The notes under the pieces: generated by a model
Database searches by the model: none
What the model was told of the DNA's origin: nothing
The model's input: only the letters and a program-made list of their open reading frames with translations
Origin: Candidatus Dechloromonas phosphorivorans
GTDB lineage: Bacteria > Pseudomonadota > Gammaproteobacteria > Burkholderiales > Rhodocyclaceae
Assembly: GCA_016714975.1 (NCBI GenBank)
Contig: JADKBR010000023.1
Location: 1-64,000 of the forward strand
Direction of reading: 5' to 3'
DNA: 64,000 nucleotides
Position numbers and translations under genes: made by a program
Shown: one piece after another, positions 9,886 to 20,568 of the stretch
How the letters are laid out: each line of letters begins with the position of its first letter
How positions within the stretch are numbered: position 1 is the first letter of the stretch

Positions 9886-10683
9886 TCAGGCGGGCAGCGG
9901 CTCCGCGTTGCCCAGCGCCGTTGTGTTCATGCCGCCATCGACGTAGAGAATTTCGCCGGTAATGCCGCTGGCCAGGTCGGAAAGCATGAAGGCGGCCGCG
10001 TTGCCGACCTCGTCGATGGTCACGTTACGCCTCAGCGGGGCGTTGTGCGAGTTGTAGGCGAGCAGCTTGCCGAAATTGCCGATGCCGGACGCCGCCAGCG
10101 TCTTGATCGGGCCGGCCGATATGGCGTTGGCGCGCGTGCCTTCGGGTCCGAGGCTGAATGCGAGGTAACGCGTCGCTGCTTCGAGGCTGGCCTTCGCCAG
10201 GCCCATGGTGTTGTAATTGGGCATGGTGCGCTCGGCGCCAAGATAGGAGAGGGCGAGCAGCGAACCTTTGCGGCCTTGCATCATCGGGCGCGCGGCCTTG
10301 GCCAACGCCGGGTAGCTGTATGCCGAAATCTCGTGAGCGATGCGGAAGGCTTCGCGCGAGATGCCGGTCAGGAAGTCGCCTTCGATGGCTTCGGTCGGCG
10401 CGTAGGCGATCGAGTGCACGAGGCCGTCGAGGCCATCCCAGCGCTTGCCGAGGACGACGAAAACATTGTCGATCTGCTCGTCGCTGCTGACATCTAGGGG
10501 AATCGTGATGTCGCTACCGAATTCGCCTGCGAACTTCTTGATGCGGTCCTCGAAGCGTTCATTCTGGTAGGTGAAGGCGAGTTGCGCGCCTTCACGGTGA
10601 CAAGCCTTGGCGATACCGTAGGCGATCGAGTGTTTGGACAGCAAACCGGTGATCAGAATCTTCTTGTCGGCTAGAAAGCCCAT
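9886..10683 (-). CDS. fabI: Enoyl-ACP reductase [NADH]
   Basis: FabI catalyses the last reduction of each fatty-acid elongation cycle. The 265 residues are full length for the family. It is an atypical short-chain dehydrogenase: an N-terminal nucleotide motif (ITGLLSKHSIAYGIA), SIAYAP at 91-96, and the catalytic triad Tyr147 (LSYLGAE), Tyr157 and Lys164 in YNTMGLAK, equivalent to E. coli Tyr146, Tyr156 and Lys163. C-terminal SDLASGITGEILYVDGG is also conserved. It stands alone between ppiD (convergent) and the ETF dehydrogenase gene, 43 bases away on the same strand. The start has an AGGGAGAAC Shine-Dalgarno immediately upstream. Confidence 0.96.
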   Translation of the reverse strand: MGFLADKKILITGLLSKHSIAYGIAKACHREGAQLAFTYQNERFEDRIKKFAGEFGSDITIPLDVSSDEQIDNVFVVLGKRWDGLDGLVHSIAYAPTEAIEGDFLTGISREAFRIAHEISAYSYPALAKAARPMMQGRKGSLLALSYLGAERTMPNYNTMGLAKASLEAATRYLAFSLGPEGTRANAISAGPIKTLAASGIGNFGKLLAYNSHNAPLRRNVTIDEVGNAAAFMLSDLASGITGEILYVDGGMNTTALGNAEPLPA

Positions 10684-10726
10684 GCGATGTTCTCCCTGGA
10701 GGGTTCAGCCCCGAGATTATAATGCA

Positions 10727-12372
10727 TCACATGTTCGGATAGGTTGGCCCTTCGCCGCCTTGGGGCACGACCCAGTTGATGTTCTGGGTTGGATCCTTGA
10801 TGTCGCAAGTCTTGCAATGGACGCAGTTTTGCGCATTGATCTGCAGGCGCGGATTGTTGCCCTGTTCGTCGCGCAGGATTTCATAGACGCCGGCCGGACA
10901 GTAACGTTGTTCCGGCGCGTCATATTGCTCGAGATTGACGGTGATCGGGATGTTCGCATCCTTCAACTGGAGATGGCAGGGCTGGTCTTCCTCGTGGTTG
11001 GTGCTGGACAGAAAGACCGAGGACAGGCGGTCGAAGGTCAGTACGCCGTCCGGTTTCGGGTAGGAAATCGGCGGGCACTCGGAAGCGGGCTTCAACTTGG
11101 CGTGATCCGGAGCCTTGTGGTGTAGCGTCCACGGTGCCTTGCCGCGCAGGACGATCTGGTCGATCCCGAACATCAGCGAACCAAGTTTCATGCCCTTGTT
11201 CATCCACGGCTTGAAATTTCGCGCCCGGTAGAGCTCGTCGTAGAGCCAGCTGCTCCTGAATGCTTCCGGGTAGGCGATCAGCTCGTCGTGCTCGCGTGCG
11301 CCCTTGAGTGCTGCGAAACAGGCCTCAGCGGCGAGCATGCCTGACTTGATGGCACAATGCATCCCCTTGATTCGTGCCGCATTCAGGAAGCCGGCATTGT
11401 CGCCGACCAGGACGCCGCCCGGGAAAATCAGTTTCGGCAGGGACTGTATGCCGCCCGCCGTCAGGGCGCGGGCGCCGTAGGCGATACGCTTGCCGCCGTC
11501 GAGGAACTTGCGGATCTCCGGATGCGTCTTGTAGCGCTGGAATTCATCGAACGGTGACAGGTGTGGGTTGGTATAGCCGAGACCGACGACGTAACCGACC
11601 GCGACCTGGTTGTTTTCGAGGTGGTAGAGGAAACCACCGCCGTAGGTGTCGGGCTCCATCGGCCAGCCGCCGCTATGGACGACGAGGCCAAGCTGGTGAT
11701 TCTCCGGCTTGATCTCCCACAGCTCTTTGATGCCGATGCCGTAGGTCTGCGGGTCCGCGCCGGCATTGAGCTTGAATCTTTCCTGAAGCTGCTTGCCGAG
11801 ATGGCCGCGGCAGCCCTCGGCAAAGAAAGTGTACTTGCCGTGCAACTCCATGCCCATCTGGAAATTTGGGCCTTCGGCACCATCGTGCAGACGTCCCATG
11901 TCGCCAGTGGCGACACCCTTCACCGAGCCATCCACGTTGAACAGGACTTCAGCGCCGGCAAAGCCAGGGTAGATCTCGACACCCAGCGCCTCGGCCTGAT
12001 CACCGAGCCAGCGGCAAAGATTGGCGAGCGAAATGACATAGCAGCCTTCGTTATGGAAACACTTCGGTAAAAGGCTGTTGGAACCCTTTTGGCACCCGTT
12101 TCGCTGAGGATGAAAAAACGGTCCTCGCTGACTGGCGCGTTGAGCGGCGCACCGTCTTGTTTCCAGTTGGGCAGAAGCTCGGTCAGAGCCCCGGGATCCA
12201 GCACCGCGCCCGAAAGGATGTGGGCGCCGATCTCGGCCCCTTTTTCAATGAGGCAGACCGAAACTTCGCTGCCGTTCTCCGCTGCCAGTTGCTTGAGGCG
12301 GATTGCCGACGCCAGTCCGGCGGGGCCGCCGCCGACGATGACAACGTCAAATTCCATCGCTTCGCGTTCCAT
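10727..12372 (-). CDS. Electron transfer flavoprotein-ubiquinone oxidoreductase, one frameshift
   Basis: ETF-QO passes electrons from electron transfer flavoprotein to ubiquinone in the membrane, serving acyl-CoA and other dehydrogenases. The N terminus has the FAD dinucleotide fold (VVIVGGGPAGLASAIRL, IEKGAEIGAHILSGA). The middle shows GMELHGKYTFFAEGCRG and the ubiquinone-binding region. The C terminus holds the single 4Fe-4S domain (YCPAGVYE, INAQNCVHCKTCDIKDP, ending GGEGPTYPNM). The frame shifts near 12085, where the normal sequence would run SETGAKRVPNxLLPKCFHNEGCY; repaired length is about 548 residues, normal for the family. Start: two ATGs lie in tandem; 12372 has AAGGAG at a five-base spacing, 12375 only two. 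No etfAB genes are adjacent. I infer a link to fatty-acid or propionyl-CoA oxidation. Confidence 0.9.
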
Positions 12373-12463
12373 CATCTCTCCTTGTCAGATCATTGTCGCG
12401 TCGTGGGCAATACGGTACAGTATGGTGTTGATTTTTTCAACCCTTCCAGGGAAACGAACCAAT

Positions 12464-12874
12464 ATGGAAAAGCGCTGGAAACTCGTTCATCTCACCACCA
12501 TGCCCATTCGCTGGGGTGATATGGATGCCTACGGCCACGTCAATAACACCGTCTACTTCCGCTACATCGAGCAGGCGCGCGTCGAGTGGATCGAGGCGAT
12601 GCAGGTGCCGGTTCGGCCGGGCGCGGAAGGGCCGGTGATCATCAACGCCAGCTGCACTTTCCTGATTCCACTTAACTATCCCGGGACGGTCGAGGTGCGG
12701 ACCTACGCCAGCCATCCGGGGCGCTCCAGTTTCCTCACCCATGTCGAGATGCGCGTCGTCGGCGATGAGCGGGTGTATGCCGAAGGCGCCGCCAAAGTGG
12801 TGTGGATGGATACCCGGACTGGCAAGTCCGTTCCACTGCCCGCGCATGTGCGGAACGAGGTTGAAGGGGAGTAA
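12464..12874 (+). CDS. Acyl-CoA thioesterase, 4-HBT hotdog fold (YbgC/FadM-like)
   Basis: A 136-residue single hotdog domain. The signature is IRWGDMDAYGHVNNTVYFRYIEQARVEW as two blocks (IRWGDMDAYGHVNN; YFRYIEQARVEW), with the catalytic Asp in GDMDAYGHVNN as in 4-hydroxybenzoyl-CoA thioesterase relatives. Substrate unknown; FadM/YbgC relatives hydrolyse long or short acyl-CoAs. It is divergent from the ETF-QO gene across 91 bases and 33 bases upstream of the dGTPase gene, so the two may be co-transcribed. Start chosen because the hydrophobic upstream extension lacks homology. Confidence 0.88.
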   Translation: MEKRWKLVHLTTMPIRWGDMDAYGHVNNTVYFRYIEQARVEWIEAMQVPVRPGAEGPVIINASCTFLIPLNYPGTVEVRTYASHPGRSSFLTHVEMRVVGDERVYAEGAAKVVWMDTRTGKSVPLPAHVRNEVEGE

Positions 12875-12907
12875 ACTCATAGCCCAGCGCATCGCGTTCC
12901 GATAATC

Positions 12908-14251
12908 ATGGGCCACCGAAAAACCTGGGAAAAGCTGCTCTCCGCCGAACGGCCGGGGGCTGGCAGCACGCCTGGAACTCCGGAACGGACTGCCTTCCAG
13001 CAGGACTACGACCGCATTGTCTTCACCTCGGCTTTCCGAAGGATGAAAGACAAGACGCAGGTTTTCCCGCTTGCCAAGAGCGACTATGTGCGGACCCGTC
13101 TGACGCACAGCCTCGAGGCCAGCTGTGTCGGCCGATCCCTGGGGGCGCTCGTCGGCCGCGAGATCATCGCCCGCCACGATTTGCAAAACGTCGAATCCGG
13201 AGACTTCGGGGCCATCGTCGCCGCCGCCTGCCTCGCGCACGACATCGGGAACCCACCCTTCGGTCACGCCGGGGAAGACGCCATCCGCGAATGGTTCCGC
13301 AGTTCCGGCCTGCTTGAACGCCATCCTCTGACCGCCGCACAGCGCGCTGATTTCGAGCGTTACGAAGGAAATGCCCAAGGCTTTCGCATCGTCACCCGCC
13401 TGCAAAGCCCTGCCAATCCGGGGCTGCAACTGACCAGCGCGGTCCTGGCGGCATTCACCAAGTACCCGTGTCCTTCTTCGGTCGACGGCGAACTCGACGG
13501 CAAGAGCAGCAGGAAGTTCGGTTTCTTTCAGCATGATGCTGGCGCATTCGCGGACGTGGCGCGGTCGACCGGTCTGGTCGAGCGGATTCCAGGCACGCCC
13601 TGGCGGCGCCATCCACTGGCATTCCTGGTTGAAGTGGCCGACGACACCTGCTACCTGATCGTCGACCTGGAAGACGCCGCCCGCCTTGGCTTCGTGTCCT
13701 ACCGTGAGGCGGAATATCTCCTCGCCGATCTTGCCGGAAGCGCGGCCAGCGCGCAGCGTCGCGGCGGCCTGCATGACCCGAAGGAACGCCTCGAGTACTT
13801 GCGGGCCAAAGCCATCGGCCGCGTGCTGGAATGCGCTGCGGCAGTCTTTCTGGATAACGAGGGGGCAATTCTCGAAGGGGCTCTTGACGACGAACTGCTT
13901 GAGCAGTCGCCAGTTGCCGTGCCCCTGAAAGCCATACTCCAGATTGCCAAGGAGACGATCTACAATGCGCGGCCAGCGCTCGAGATCGAGACCGCCGGTT
14001 TTGAGGTGCTCGCGGCGTTGCTCGGGCTTTTCAGCAATGCAGTCGAGGCAAGGGCAGGGCATTCCCGCTTCACGACACGCGAAAGCATGTTACTTAAATT
14101 ACTGCCACCCCAATTCCTCGGTTACGGCGGCGAACCGGATCCCGACCCCTACATTCGCCTGCTGCAAGTGGCCGATTTCGTTGCCGGGATGACTGATTCC
14201 TACGCAGTCGACATGTACCGCAAGCTGAGAGGCTTTGATCTGCCGACATGA
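12908..14251 (+). CDS. dgt: Deoxyguanosinetriphosphate triphosphohydrolase-like protein
   Basis: HD-superfamily dNTP triphosphohydrolase of 447 residues, the dGTPase type 2/Dgt-like group. Metal-binding residues are visible: His67 in RLTHSLEAS, His111-Asp112 in CLAHDIGNPPFGHAGE, and a later Asp in EVADDTCYLIVDLED. The SAFRRMKDKTQVF motif near residues 41-53 is typical. Such enzymes cleave dNTPs to deoxynucleoside and tripolyphosphate, controlling dNTP pools. It lies just downstream of the thioesterase gene. It is intact, unlike several genes to its left. Confidence 0.92.
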   Translation: MGHRKTWEKLLSAERPGAGSTPGTPERTAFQQDYDRIVFTSAFRRMKDKTQVFPLAKSDYVRTRLTHSLEASCVGRSLGALVGREIIARHDLQNVESGDFGAIVAAACLAHDIGNPPFGHAGEDAIREWFRSSGLLERHPLTAAQRADFERYEGNAQGFRIVTRLQSPANPGLQLTSAVLAAFTKYPCPSSVDGELDGKSSRKFGFFQHDAGAFADVARSTGLVERIPGTPWRRHPLAFLVEVADDTCYLIVDLEDAARLGFVSYREAEYLLADLAGSAASAQRRGGLHDPKERLEYLRAKAIGRVLECAAAVFLDNEGAILEGALDDELLEQSPVAVPLKAILQIAKETIYNARPALEIETAGFEVLAALLGLFSNAVEARAGHSRFTTRESMLLKLLPPQFLGYGGEPDPDPYIRLLQVADFVAGMTDSYAVDMYRKLRGFDLPT

Positions 14252-14676
14252 ATCGCCAACTTGTTTCTAACGTTGATTCTAACGAATATGCGATATCCTG
14301 TTGATTAAAGTGTTTCCGCGTTGACTGCAGAGTGAGGACTGGTCAAGCCCTGAGCGCAAGCGTTGATTGACCAGTTTCGCACGGTGCACGCCGAACAGAG
14401 ATGTCGCATTGATGAGTGCGCAGATTGCAGCCATGAGCGCACGGGGAAATTCCCTGCCAAGCATCCTACCGAACAGTCACACTTGAAAACGGCGAAATCG
14501 GTCGTCTGCCGGATTTGAACGCATTTGAACGCGAGCGACAAAAACGCGACTCCGCAACACGTAGCCCAATACCGCGGGTCGAACGGATAGTGCGCATAAT
14601 TTGCATTATGTAAAATGATATCGACAGGCGCAATCCAGGGGTCCAACGAGCGTCCTCCACGCTCTCCTCCGGGATT
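14252..14676. other. Non-coding region holding the dif site
   Basis: No convincing gene is seen on either strand in these 425 bases. Base composition is visibly more AT-rich than its surroundings, with several TTGATT and GAACGCATTTGAACGC repeats. The dif-like site described separately lies at its right end. Confidence 0.55.
14589..14616 (+). other. dif: Chromosome dimer resolution site (dif), XerC/XerD target
   Basis: The 28-bp site has the canonical layout. An 11-base XerC arm AGTGCGCATAA (14589-14599), a 6-base centre TTTGCA (14600-14605), and an 11-base XerD arm TTATGTAAAAT (14606-14616). Each arm matches E. coli dif in 10 of 11 positions (GGTGCGCATAA and TTATGTTAAAT). The central hexamer differs from the common TGTATA. 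It lies in a gene-free stretch, as expected. It could instead be one end of a Xer-integrated mobile element, which also carries dif-like sites. Confidence 0.82.
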
Positions 14677-15141
14677 TCAGTTCAGGTCTTCGCCCTTGAT
14701 GTCCGGCAGGCGCACGACGGGAATGCCTTCTTCACGCAACGCCTCGCATTCGTCTTCGCTCGCGTTGCCGCAGATCGCGCGTTCGGGAGATTCTTGGCGA
14801 TGGATTCTTCTCGCCTCCGTGGCGAACGCATCACCGACATTGTCGCTGTTGGCGAGCAGTGCTTGCACGAACTGGCGGTACATCGCCATCACCTGGGTGG
14901 CGGCCGGAAGCAGCGGCACCGATGCCAGGCGCACCTTGTCTGAGGATGCTGCCGAGCCCTCTGCCGGCGATGAACGGTGCGCCGCGATGCTGACCAGCGA
15001 TGGAACGCGGCGGACTTCGTCGCTGTCGCAACTGGGACAGCGGATGAGGCACCTCGCCTGCTGGTCGGCGAAGTCCTCGGCGCTCCGGAACCATCCTTCG
15101 AAGCGGTGGTCGCCGTCGCAGGCAAGGTCGAAAATGATCAT
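14677..15141 (-). CDS. DUF1178 family protein
   Basis: A 154-residue cytosolic protein typical of DUF1178, which is common in alpha- and betaproteobacteria and has no known function. It begins MIIFDLACDGDHRFEGWF and holds a zinc-ribbon-like CLIRCPSCDS near residues 31-40. The C terminus (EEGIPVVRLP) is also typical of the family. It ends near the dif region and begins 15 bases from the tRNA-Leu 3' end. Regulation not evident. Confidence 0.85.
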   Translation of the reverse strand: MIIFDLACDGDHRFEGWFRSAEDFADQQARCLIRCPSCDSDEVRRVPSLVSIAAHRSSPAEGSAASSDKVRLASVPLLPAATQVMAMYRQFVQALLANSDNVGDAFATEARRIHRQESPERAICGNASEDECEALREEGIPVVRLPDIKGEDLN

Positions 15142-15155
15142 CGGTTCACCCTTGG

Positions 15156-15238
15156 TGCCCGGGACGGGGGTCGAACCCGTATAGCCAGAGGCCGAGAGAT
15201 TTTAAGTCTCTTGTGTCTACCAATTTCACCACCCGGGC
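15156..15238 (-). tRNA. tRNA-Leu (UAA)
   Basis: A class II tRNA of 83 bases with encoded CCA at 15153-15155. The acceptor stem GCCCGGG pairs with CCCGGGC, the anticodon loop ACTTAAAAT carries TAA, there is a variable arm, and the T arm contains GGGTTCGACCCCC. Confidence 0.95.
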
Positions 15239-15268
15239 GGCTCGCCGATTATAGCGAGCGCCAGATGC

Positions 15269-15297
15269 AAAAAGGGAAAGCGTTGTGGCGCTTTCCC
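15269..15297 (-). terminator. Terminator between tRNA-Gly and tRNA-Leu
   Basis: A perfect 9-bp stem GGGAAAGCG / CGCTTTCCC (15274-15282, 15289-15297) with a 6-base loop is followed on the minus strand by TTTTT. It would end the tRNA-Gly/tRNA-Cys transcript. Confidence 0.75.
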
Positions 15298-15309
15298 CTC
15301 TTCTTGTGG

Positions 15310-15382
15310 AGCGGCAGAAGAGTCTCGAACTCTCGACCTATACCTTGGCAAGGTATCGCTCTACCAACTGAGCTACTGCCGC
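15310..15382 (-). tRNA. tRNA-Gly (GCC), copy 1
   Basis: Cloverleaf of 73 bases with CCA at 15307-15309. Acceptor GCGGCAG pairs with CTGCCGC, and the anticodon loop CTTGCCAAG contains GCC. The sequence is identical to the copy at 15528-15600. Confidence 0.96.
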
Positions 15383-15392
15383 AAATTCCTGG

Positions 15393-15463
15393 AGGCGCGA
15401 GCCGGAGTCGAACCGACCTACTCGGATTTGCAATCCGGTGCATAACCGCTTTGCTATCGCGCC
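15393..15463 (-). tRNA. tRNA-Cys (GCA)
   Basis: Cloverleaf with acceptor GGCGCGA pairing with TCGCGCC, anticodon loop ATTGCAAAT with GCA, and encoded CCA at 15390-15392. It sits ten bases upstream of tRNA-Gly copy 1. Confidence 0.95.
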
Positions 15464-15490
15464 CTGCGTGAAATCAAGAACACCCCAACC

Positions 15491-15516
15491 AAAAAAGGGA
15501 AAGCCGAGCTTTCCCT
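15491..15516 (-). terminator. Terminator downstream of tRNA-Gly copy 2
   Basis: A 9-bp stem AGGGAAAGC / GCTTTCCCT with a 3-base loop is followed on the minus strand by TTTTTT. Its stem resembles the terminator at 15269-15297, suggesting that a tRNA-Gly plus terminator unit was duplicated. Confidence 0.75.
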
Positions 15517-15527
15517 GAAAAACCTGG

Positions 15528-15600
15528 AGCGGCAGAAGAGTCTCGAACTCTCGACCTATACCTTGGCAAGGTATCGCTCTACCAACTGAGCTACTGCCGC
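15528..15600 (-). tRNA. tRNA-Gly (GCC), copy 2
   Basis: Identical to copy 1, with encoded CCA at 15525-15527. It is the first tRNA of the cluster in the direction of transcription. Confidence 0.96.
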
Positions 15601-15773
15601 GCTGAACCGAGCCGGGATTATAGGCGCTGCCGATCAATTGTCAACATTGCGCCTGATCCGACGGAGAGCAAGTCTGGAAACCGACTGAGCATGGATTTTC
15701 AAAAAGAATAAAGGCACCGCCCTGCCCCGGTTCTCGTCACTTCTTGCCGGCTTTCCGCGGTCGACCGCAACAA

Positions 15774-18149
<2,376 letters not shown>

Positions 18150-18173
18150 GCGGATTCCTTTCAGAGCATCCAA

Positions 18174-18959
18174 TCAGGAAGAATGTGAAGCCGGGGGTTG
18201 AGAATCGGTATGCAGACGCCGGGCGGCTGTTTCGCGCCGCGCGGCTGAGCGCAGCGACTGGGCCAGCGTCTCGCGGACGAAATCGATATGGGTTTCTGCG
18301 GCGGCGCGGGCGGCCTGCGGCTTGCGCTCGCGGATCGCTGTGTAAATGGCCTCATGCTGGCGCAACAACAAGGAACCGGCTGAGGGAGTGCGCTGCAACT
18401 CGCCCAGATTCAGGCGGATGTTGTCATGCATCAGGTGCAGTAATGCCGCCGAGAGTTGGCCGACCAGGACATTGTGCGAGGCTTCGCCGATCGCTTGGTG
18501 AAAGGCTATGTCGGCACACGAGCGGGATTCCAGATCATCGACCAGGAAAGCGTCGTTGAGGGCTGCGAAAGCCTGGTCGAGGCGCGTCTGGTCGGCTTCG
18601 GTCGCCCGTTCGGCGGCCCATTGGGCGGCCTGCCCTTCGAGCATGCGGCGGAATTCGAGCATGTCCTCGCGCAGATTGGGGTGCTCCCCCAGCATGTCTT
18701 GCCAAGGATCGAAGAAACTCGATTCGAGACGATCGGTCACATAGGTACCACCGCCCTGGCGGCTCCGCACCATCCCTTTGGAGGCTATCTTCTTGATGGC
18801 TTCACGCAATGAAGGACGTGAGACGCCGAATTCGATTGCCAACTCACGCTCTGGCGGCAGACGATCGCCCGGCTTGAGTGAGCCTTCCAGAATACGGCGC
18901 TCAAGCGACGAGGCCACGGTATCGGAAATACGCAGAACCTGCACCTTGTTTTGTGGCAT
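18174..18959 (-). CDS. FadR-family GntR regulator, LldR/LutR-like
   Basis: A 261-residue regulator. Residues 10-80 form the GntR winged helix (LERRILEGSLKPGDRLPPERELA, split as LEGSLKPGDRLPPERE and FGVSRPSLREAIKKI). Residues 95-240 form the all-helical FCD effector domain with metal-binding residues in DIAFHQAIGEASHN and ETHIDFVRE. Family members LldR and PdhR sense lactate or pyruvate. It is divergent from the lut operon and upstream of ppsA on the same strand, and two TGGT-N3-ACCA operators lie in the shared intergenic region. I infer that it represses lactate genes, and possibly itself and ppsA, until lactate is present. PdhR- or GlcC-like effectors cannot be excluded. Confidence 0.88.
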   Translation of the reverse strand: MPQNKVQVLRISDTVASSLERRILEGSLKPGDRLPPERELAIEFGVSRPSLREAIKKIASKGMVRSRQGGGTYVTDRLESSFFDPWQDMLGEHPNLREDMLEFRRMLEGQAAQWAAERATEADQTRLDQAFAALNDAFLVDDLESRSCADIAFHQAIGEASHNVLVGQLSAALLHLMHDNIRLNLGELQRTPSAGSLLLRQHEAIYTAIRERKPQAARAAAETHIDFVRETLAQSLRSAARRETAARRLHTDSQPPASHSS

Positions 18960-18980
18960 GGGTTAGTTCAGTGGCCAAAT

Positions 18981-18991
18981 TGGTAAGACCA
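18981..18991. promoter_or_regulatory. FadR/LldR-type operator O1
   Basis: TGGTAAGACCA is a perfect TGGT-N3-ACCA dyad, the core recognised by FadR-subfamily regulators. It lies 22 bases upstream of the regulator's start codon, placed to control that gene and, as a pair with O2, the divergent lut operon. Confidence 0.7.
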
Positions 18992-19093
18992 CACAATTCT
19001 AATCAGCAAGCCAGACCAGCGCAAGCTCCGGAGAAACCCCTATATGATTCGCCAAATATTCGATGTATCGTACGTCGCTGAGAAAAGCATTAG

Positions 19094-19104
19094 TGGTATG
19101 ACCA
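19094..19104. promoter_or_regulatory. FadR/LldR-type operator O2
   Basis: TGGTATGACCA is a second perfect TGGT-N3-ACCA dyad, centred 113 bases from O1 and ending 19 bases before the lutA start. The paired arrangement recalls the two-operator repression loop of E. coli lldPRD. Confidence 0.7.
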
Positions 19105-19123
19105 ACTGACCAATGGAGGCAAG

Positions 19124-19906
19124 ATGAGCGAGCAAGAAGACCGACCGCGTCGGCCTGGCGATGTTTATTTTTTCGCCACCTGCGTGGTCGACCAGTTCTT
19201 TCCCGGCGCCGGCATGGACGCCATCACCTTCCTTGAACGCGAAGGCATTCGCGTTCATTTTCCGGAAGAACAGACCTGTTGCGGTCAACCGGCCCATACC
19301 AGCGGTTTTCCCGAGGAATCGCGCAAGGTGGCCGCGCACACGCTCACCCTGTTTCCCAACGACTGGCCGGTCGTCGTTCCGTCCGGCTCGTGCGCCGGGA
19401 TGATGAAGCACCATTACCCGACGCTTTTCGCCAGCGATCCGAGGCGCCAGGCGCAGGCCGAGGCACTCTCGGCGCGCATTTATGAATTCACCGACTTTCT
19501 CGTCAATGTGCTCGCCTGGCAGCCTGAAGACAAGGGCGGCGAGTGCACTGTTGTGCTCCACACCTCCTGCTCGGCCCGCCGCGAGATGGGCGTCCACCTC
19601 ACCGGGCGCAAGCTGCTCGACGGCCTGGACAAGGTCAAGGTCGCGCAGCAGGATCACGAATCGGAATGTTGCGGTTTCGGCGGCACCTTCTCTGTCAAGC
19701 AGCCGGAAATTTCCGGCGCCATGGTCGAGGACAAGGTCAAGGCCCTGAAAGCGACGGGCGCCGAGCGCGTGGTCAGTGCCGACTGCGGTTGCCTGATGAA
19801 CATTCTCGGCCACGCCGCCTGGAAGGATCAGCAGGCAGGCCTCGCGAAACCTGCCCTACCCGGCGAACACATCGCCAGCTTCCTGCTGCGGAGGACCGCC
19901 AAATGA
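19124..19906 (+). CDS. lutA: L-lactate oxidation protein LutA/LldE (Fe-S oxidoreductase)
   Basis: One of three subunits of the flavin-independent L-lactate dehydrogenase LutABC/LldEFG, which oxidises L-lactate to pyruvate. The 260 residues carry two cysteine-rich CCG domains: FFATCVVDQFFPGAG with EQTCCGQPAHTSGF, and HTSCSARREMG with ESECCGFGGTFSV, plus a late CGCLMN. GGAGGC precedes the ATG. Its TGA overlaps the next ATG (ATGA), so it is coupled to lutC. Operator O2 lies just upstream. Subunit order here is A-C-B (E-G-F). Confidence 0.93.
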   Translation: MSEQEDRPRRPGDVYFFATCVVDQFFPGAGMDAITFLEREGIRVHFPEEQTCCGQPAHTSGFPEESRKVAAHTLTLFPNDWPVVVPSGSCAGMMKHHYPTLFASDPRRQAQAEALSARIYEFTDFLVNVLAWQPEDKGGECTVVLHTSCSARREMGVHLTGRKLLDGLDKVKVAQQDHESECCGFGGTFSVKQPEISGAMVEDKVKALKATGAERVVSADCGCLMNILGHAAWKDQQAGLAKPALPGEHIASFLLRRTAK

Positions 19907-20568
19907 GCGCCCGTGACCGCATTCTTGCCAAATTGAAGGCAGCGCCGCTGCAAGCCAAGACCCTGCCTGACGTTGGCGGGTGGTACGCCAGCCACCGTCC
20001 GCATGAAAACACTGCCGAGAAGGTGGCCCGTTTTCGCCATTGCCTCGAATTCGCCCACGCTGAGGTGCATCCGGTTTCCCGCACGGGTTGGCTGAGCAAA
20101 TTACAGGAAGTATTGGCAAGCAAAGGAATAAACAAGCTGCTCGTCGCCCCCGGCACGCCGCACGGCCAGCGCGCCCTGGCCGAACTGCCGGCCCGGGACA
20201 TCGCCTGCCCCGCCTACGACCAGCCAATCGAAAGCTGGAAGGAAACGATGTTCCGCGCCATCCCGGCCAGCCTGACTGCGGCCCGCGCCGCCATTGCCGA
20301 AACCGGCACGCTGATTCTCTGGCCGGACCAGCATGAGCCGCGCCTGATGTCGCTGGTGCCGCCCGTCCATGTCGTGCTGCTCGACAGCGCCAACATCTAC
20401 AACACCTTTTACGAAGCAAGCCAGCTTGAGGCCTGGAAGGACGGCCTGCCGACCAACGCCCTGCTGATTTCCGGCCCCTCGAAGACTGCCGATATCCAGG
20501 TCACCATGGCCTACGGCGCGCATGGCCCGAAGGAATTGATCGTGCTGTTGATGGGAGACGAACAATGA
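19903..20568 (+). CDS. lutC: L-lactate oxidation protein LutC/LldG
   Basis: A 221-residue DUF162/LUD-domain protein. Conserved blocks are AAIAETGTLILWPDQHEPRL (as AETGTLIL), LVPPVHVVLLDSANIYNTFY and ISGPSKTADIQVTMAYGAHGP (as SGPSKTADIQ, YGAHGPKE). It belongs to the LutABC complex; its exact catalytic part is unsettled. It overlaps lutA and lutB by four bases each, the tightest form of operon coupling. The C-terminal half is the strongest match; the N terminus (MSARDRILAKLKAA) is typical. Confidence 0.92.
   Translation: MSARDRILAKLKAAPLQAKTLPDVGGWYASHRPHENTAEKVARFRHCLEFAHAEVHPVSRTGWLSKLQEVLASKGINKLLVAPGTPHGQRALAELPARDIACPAYDQPIESWKETMFRAIPASLTAARAAIAETGTLILWPDQHEPRLMSLVPPVHVVLLDSANIYNTFYEASQLEAWKDGLPTNALLISGPSKTADIQVTMAYGAHGPKELIVLLMGDEQ

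Noticed and set aside
14305..14660. Small minus-strand ORFs between dgt and the DUF1178 gene
   Set aside because: No ribosome sites, no recognisable motifs, and they run across the dif site.
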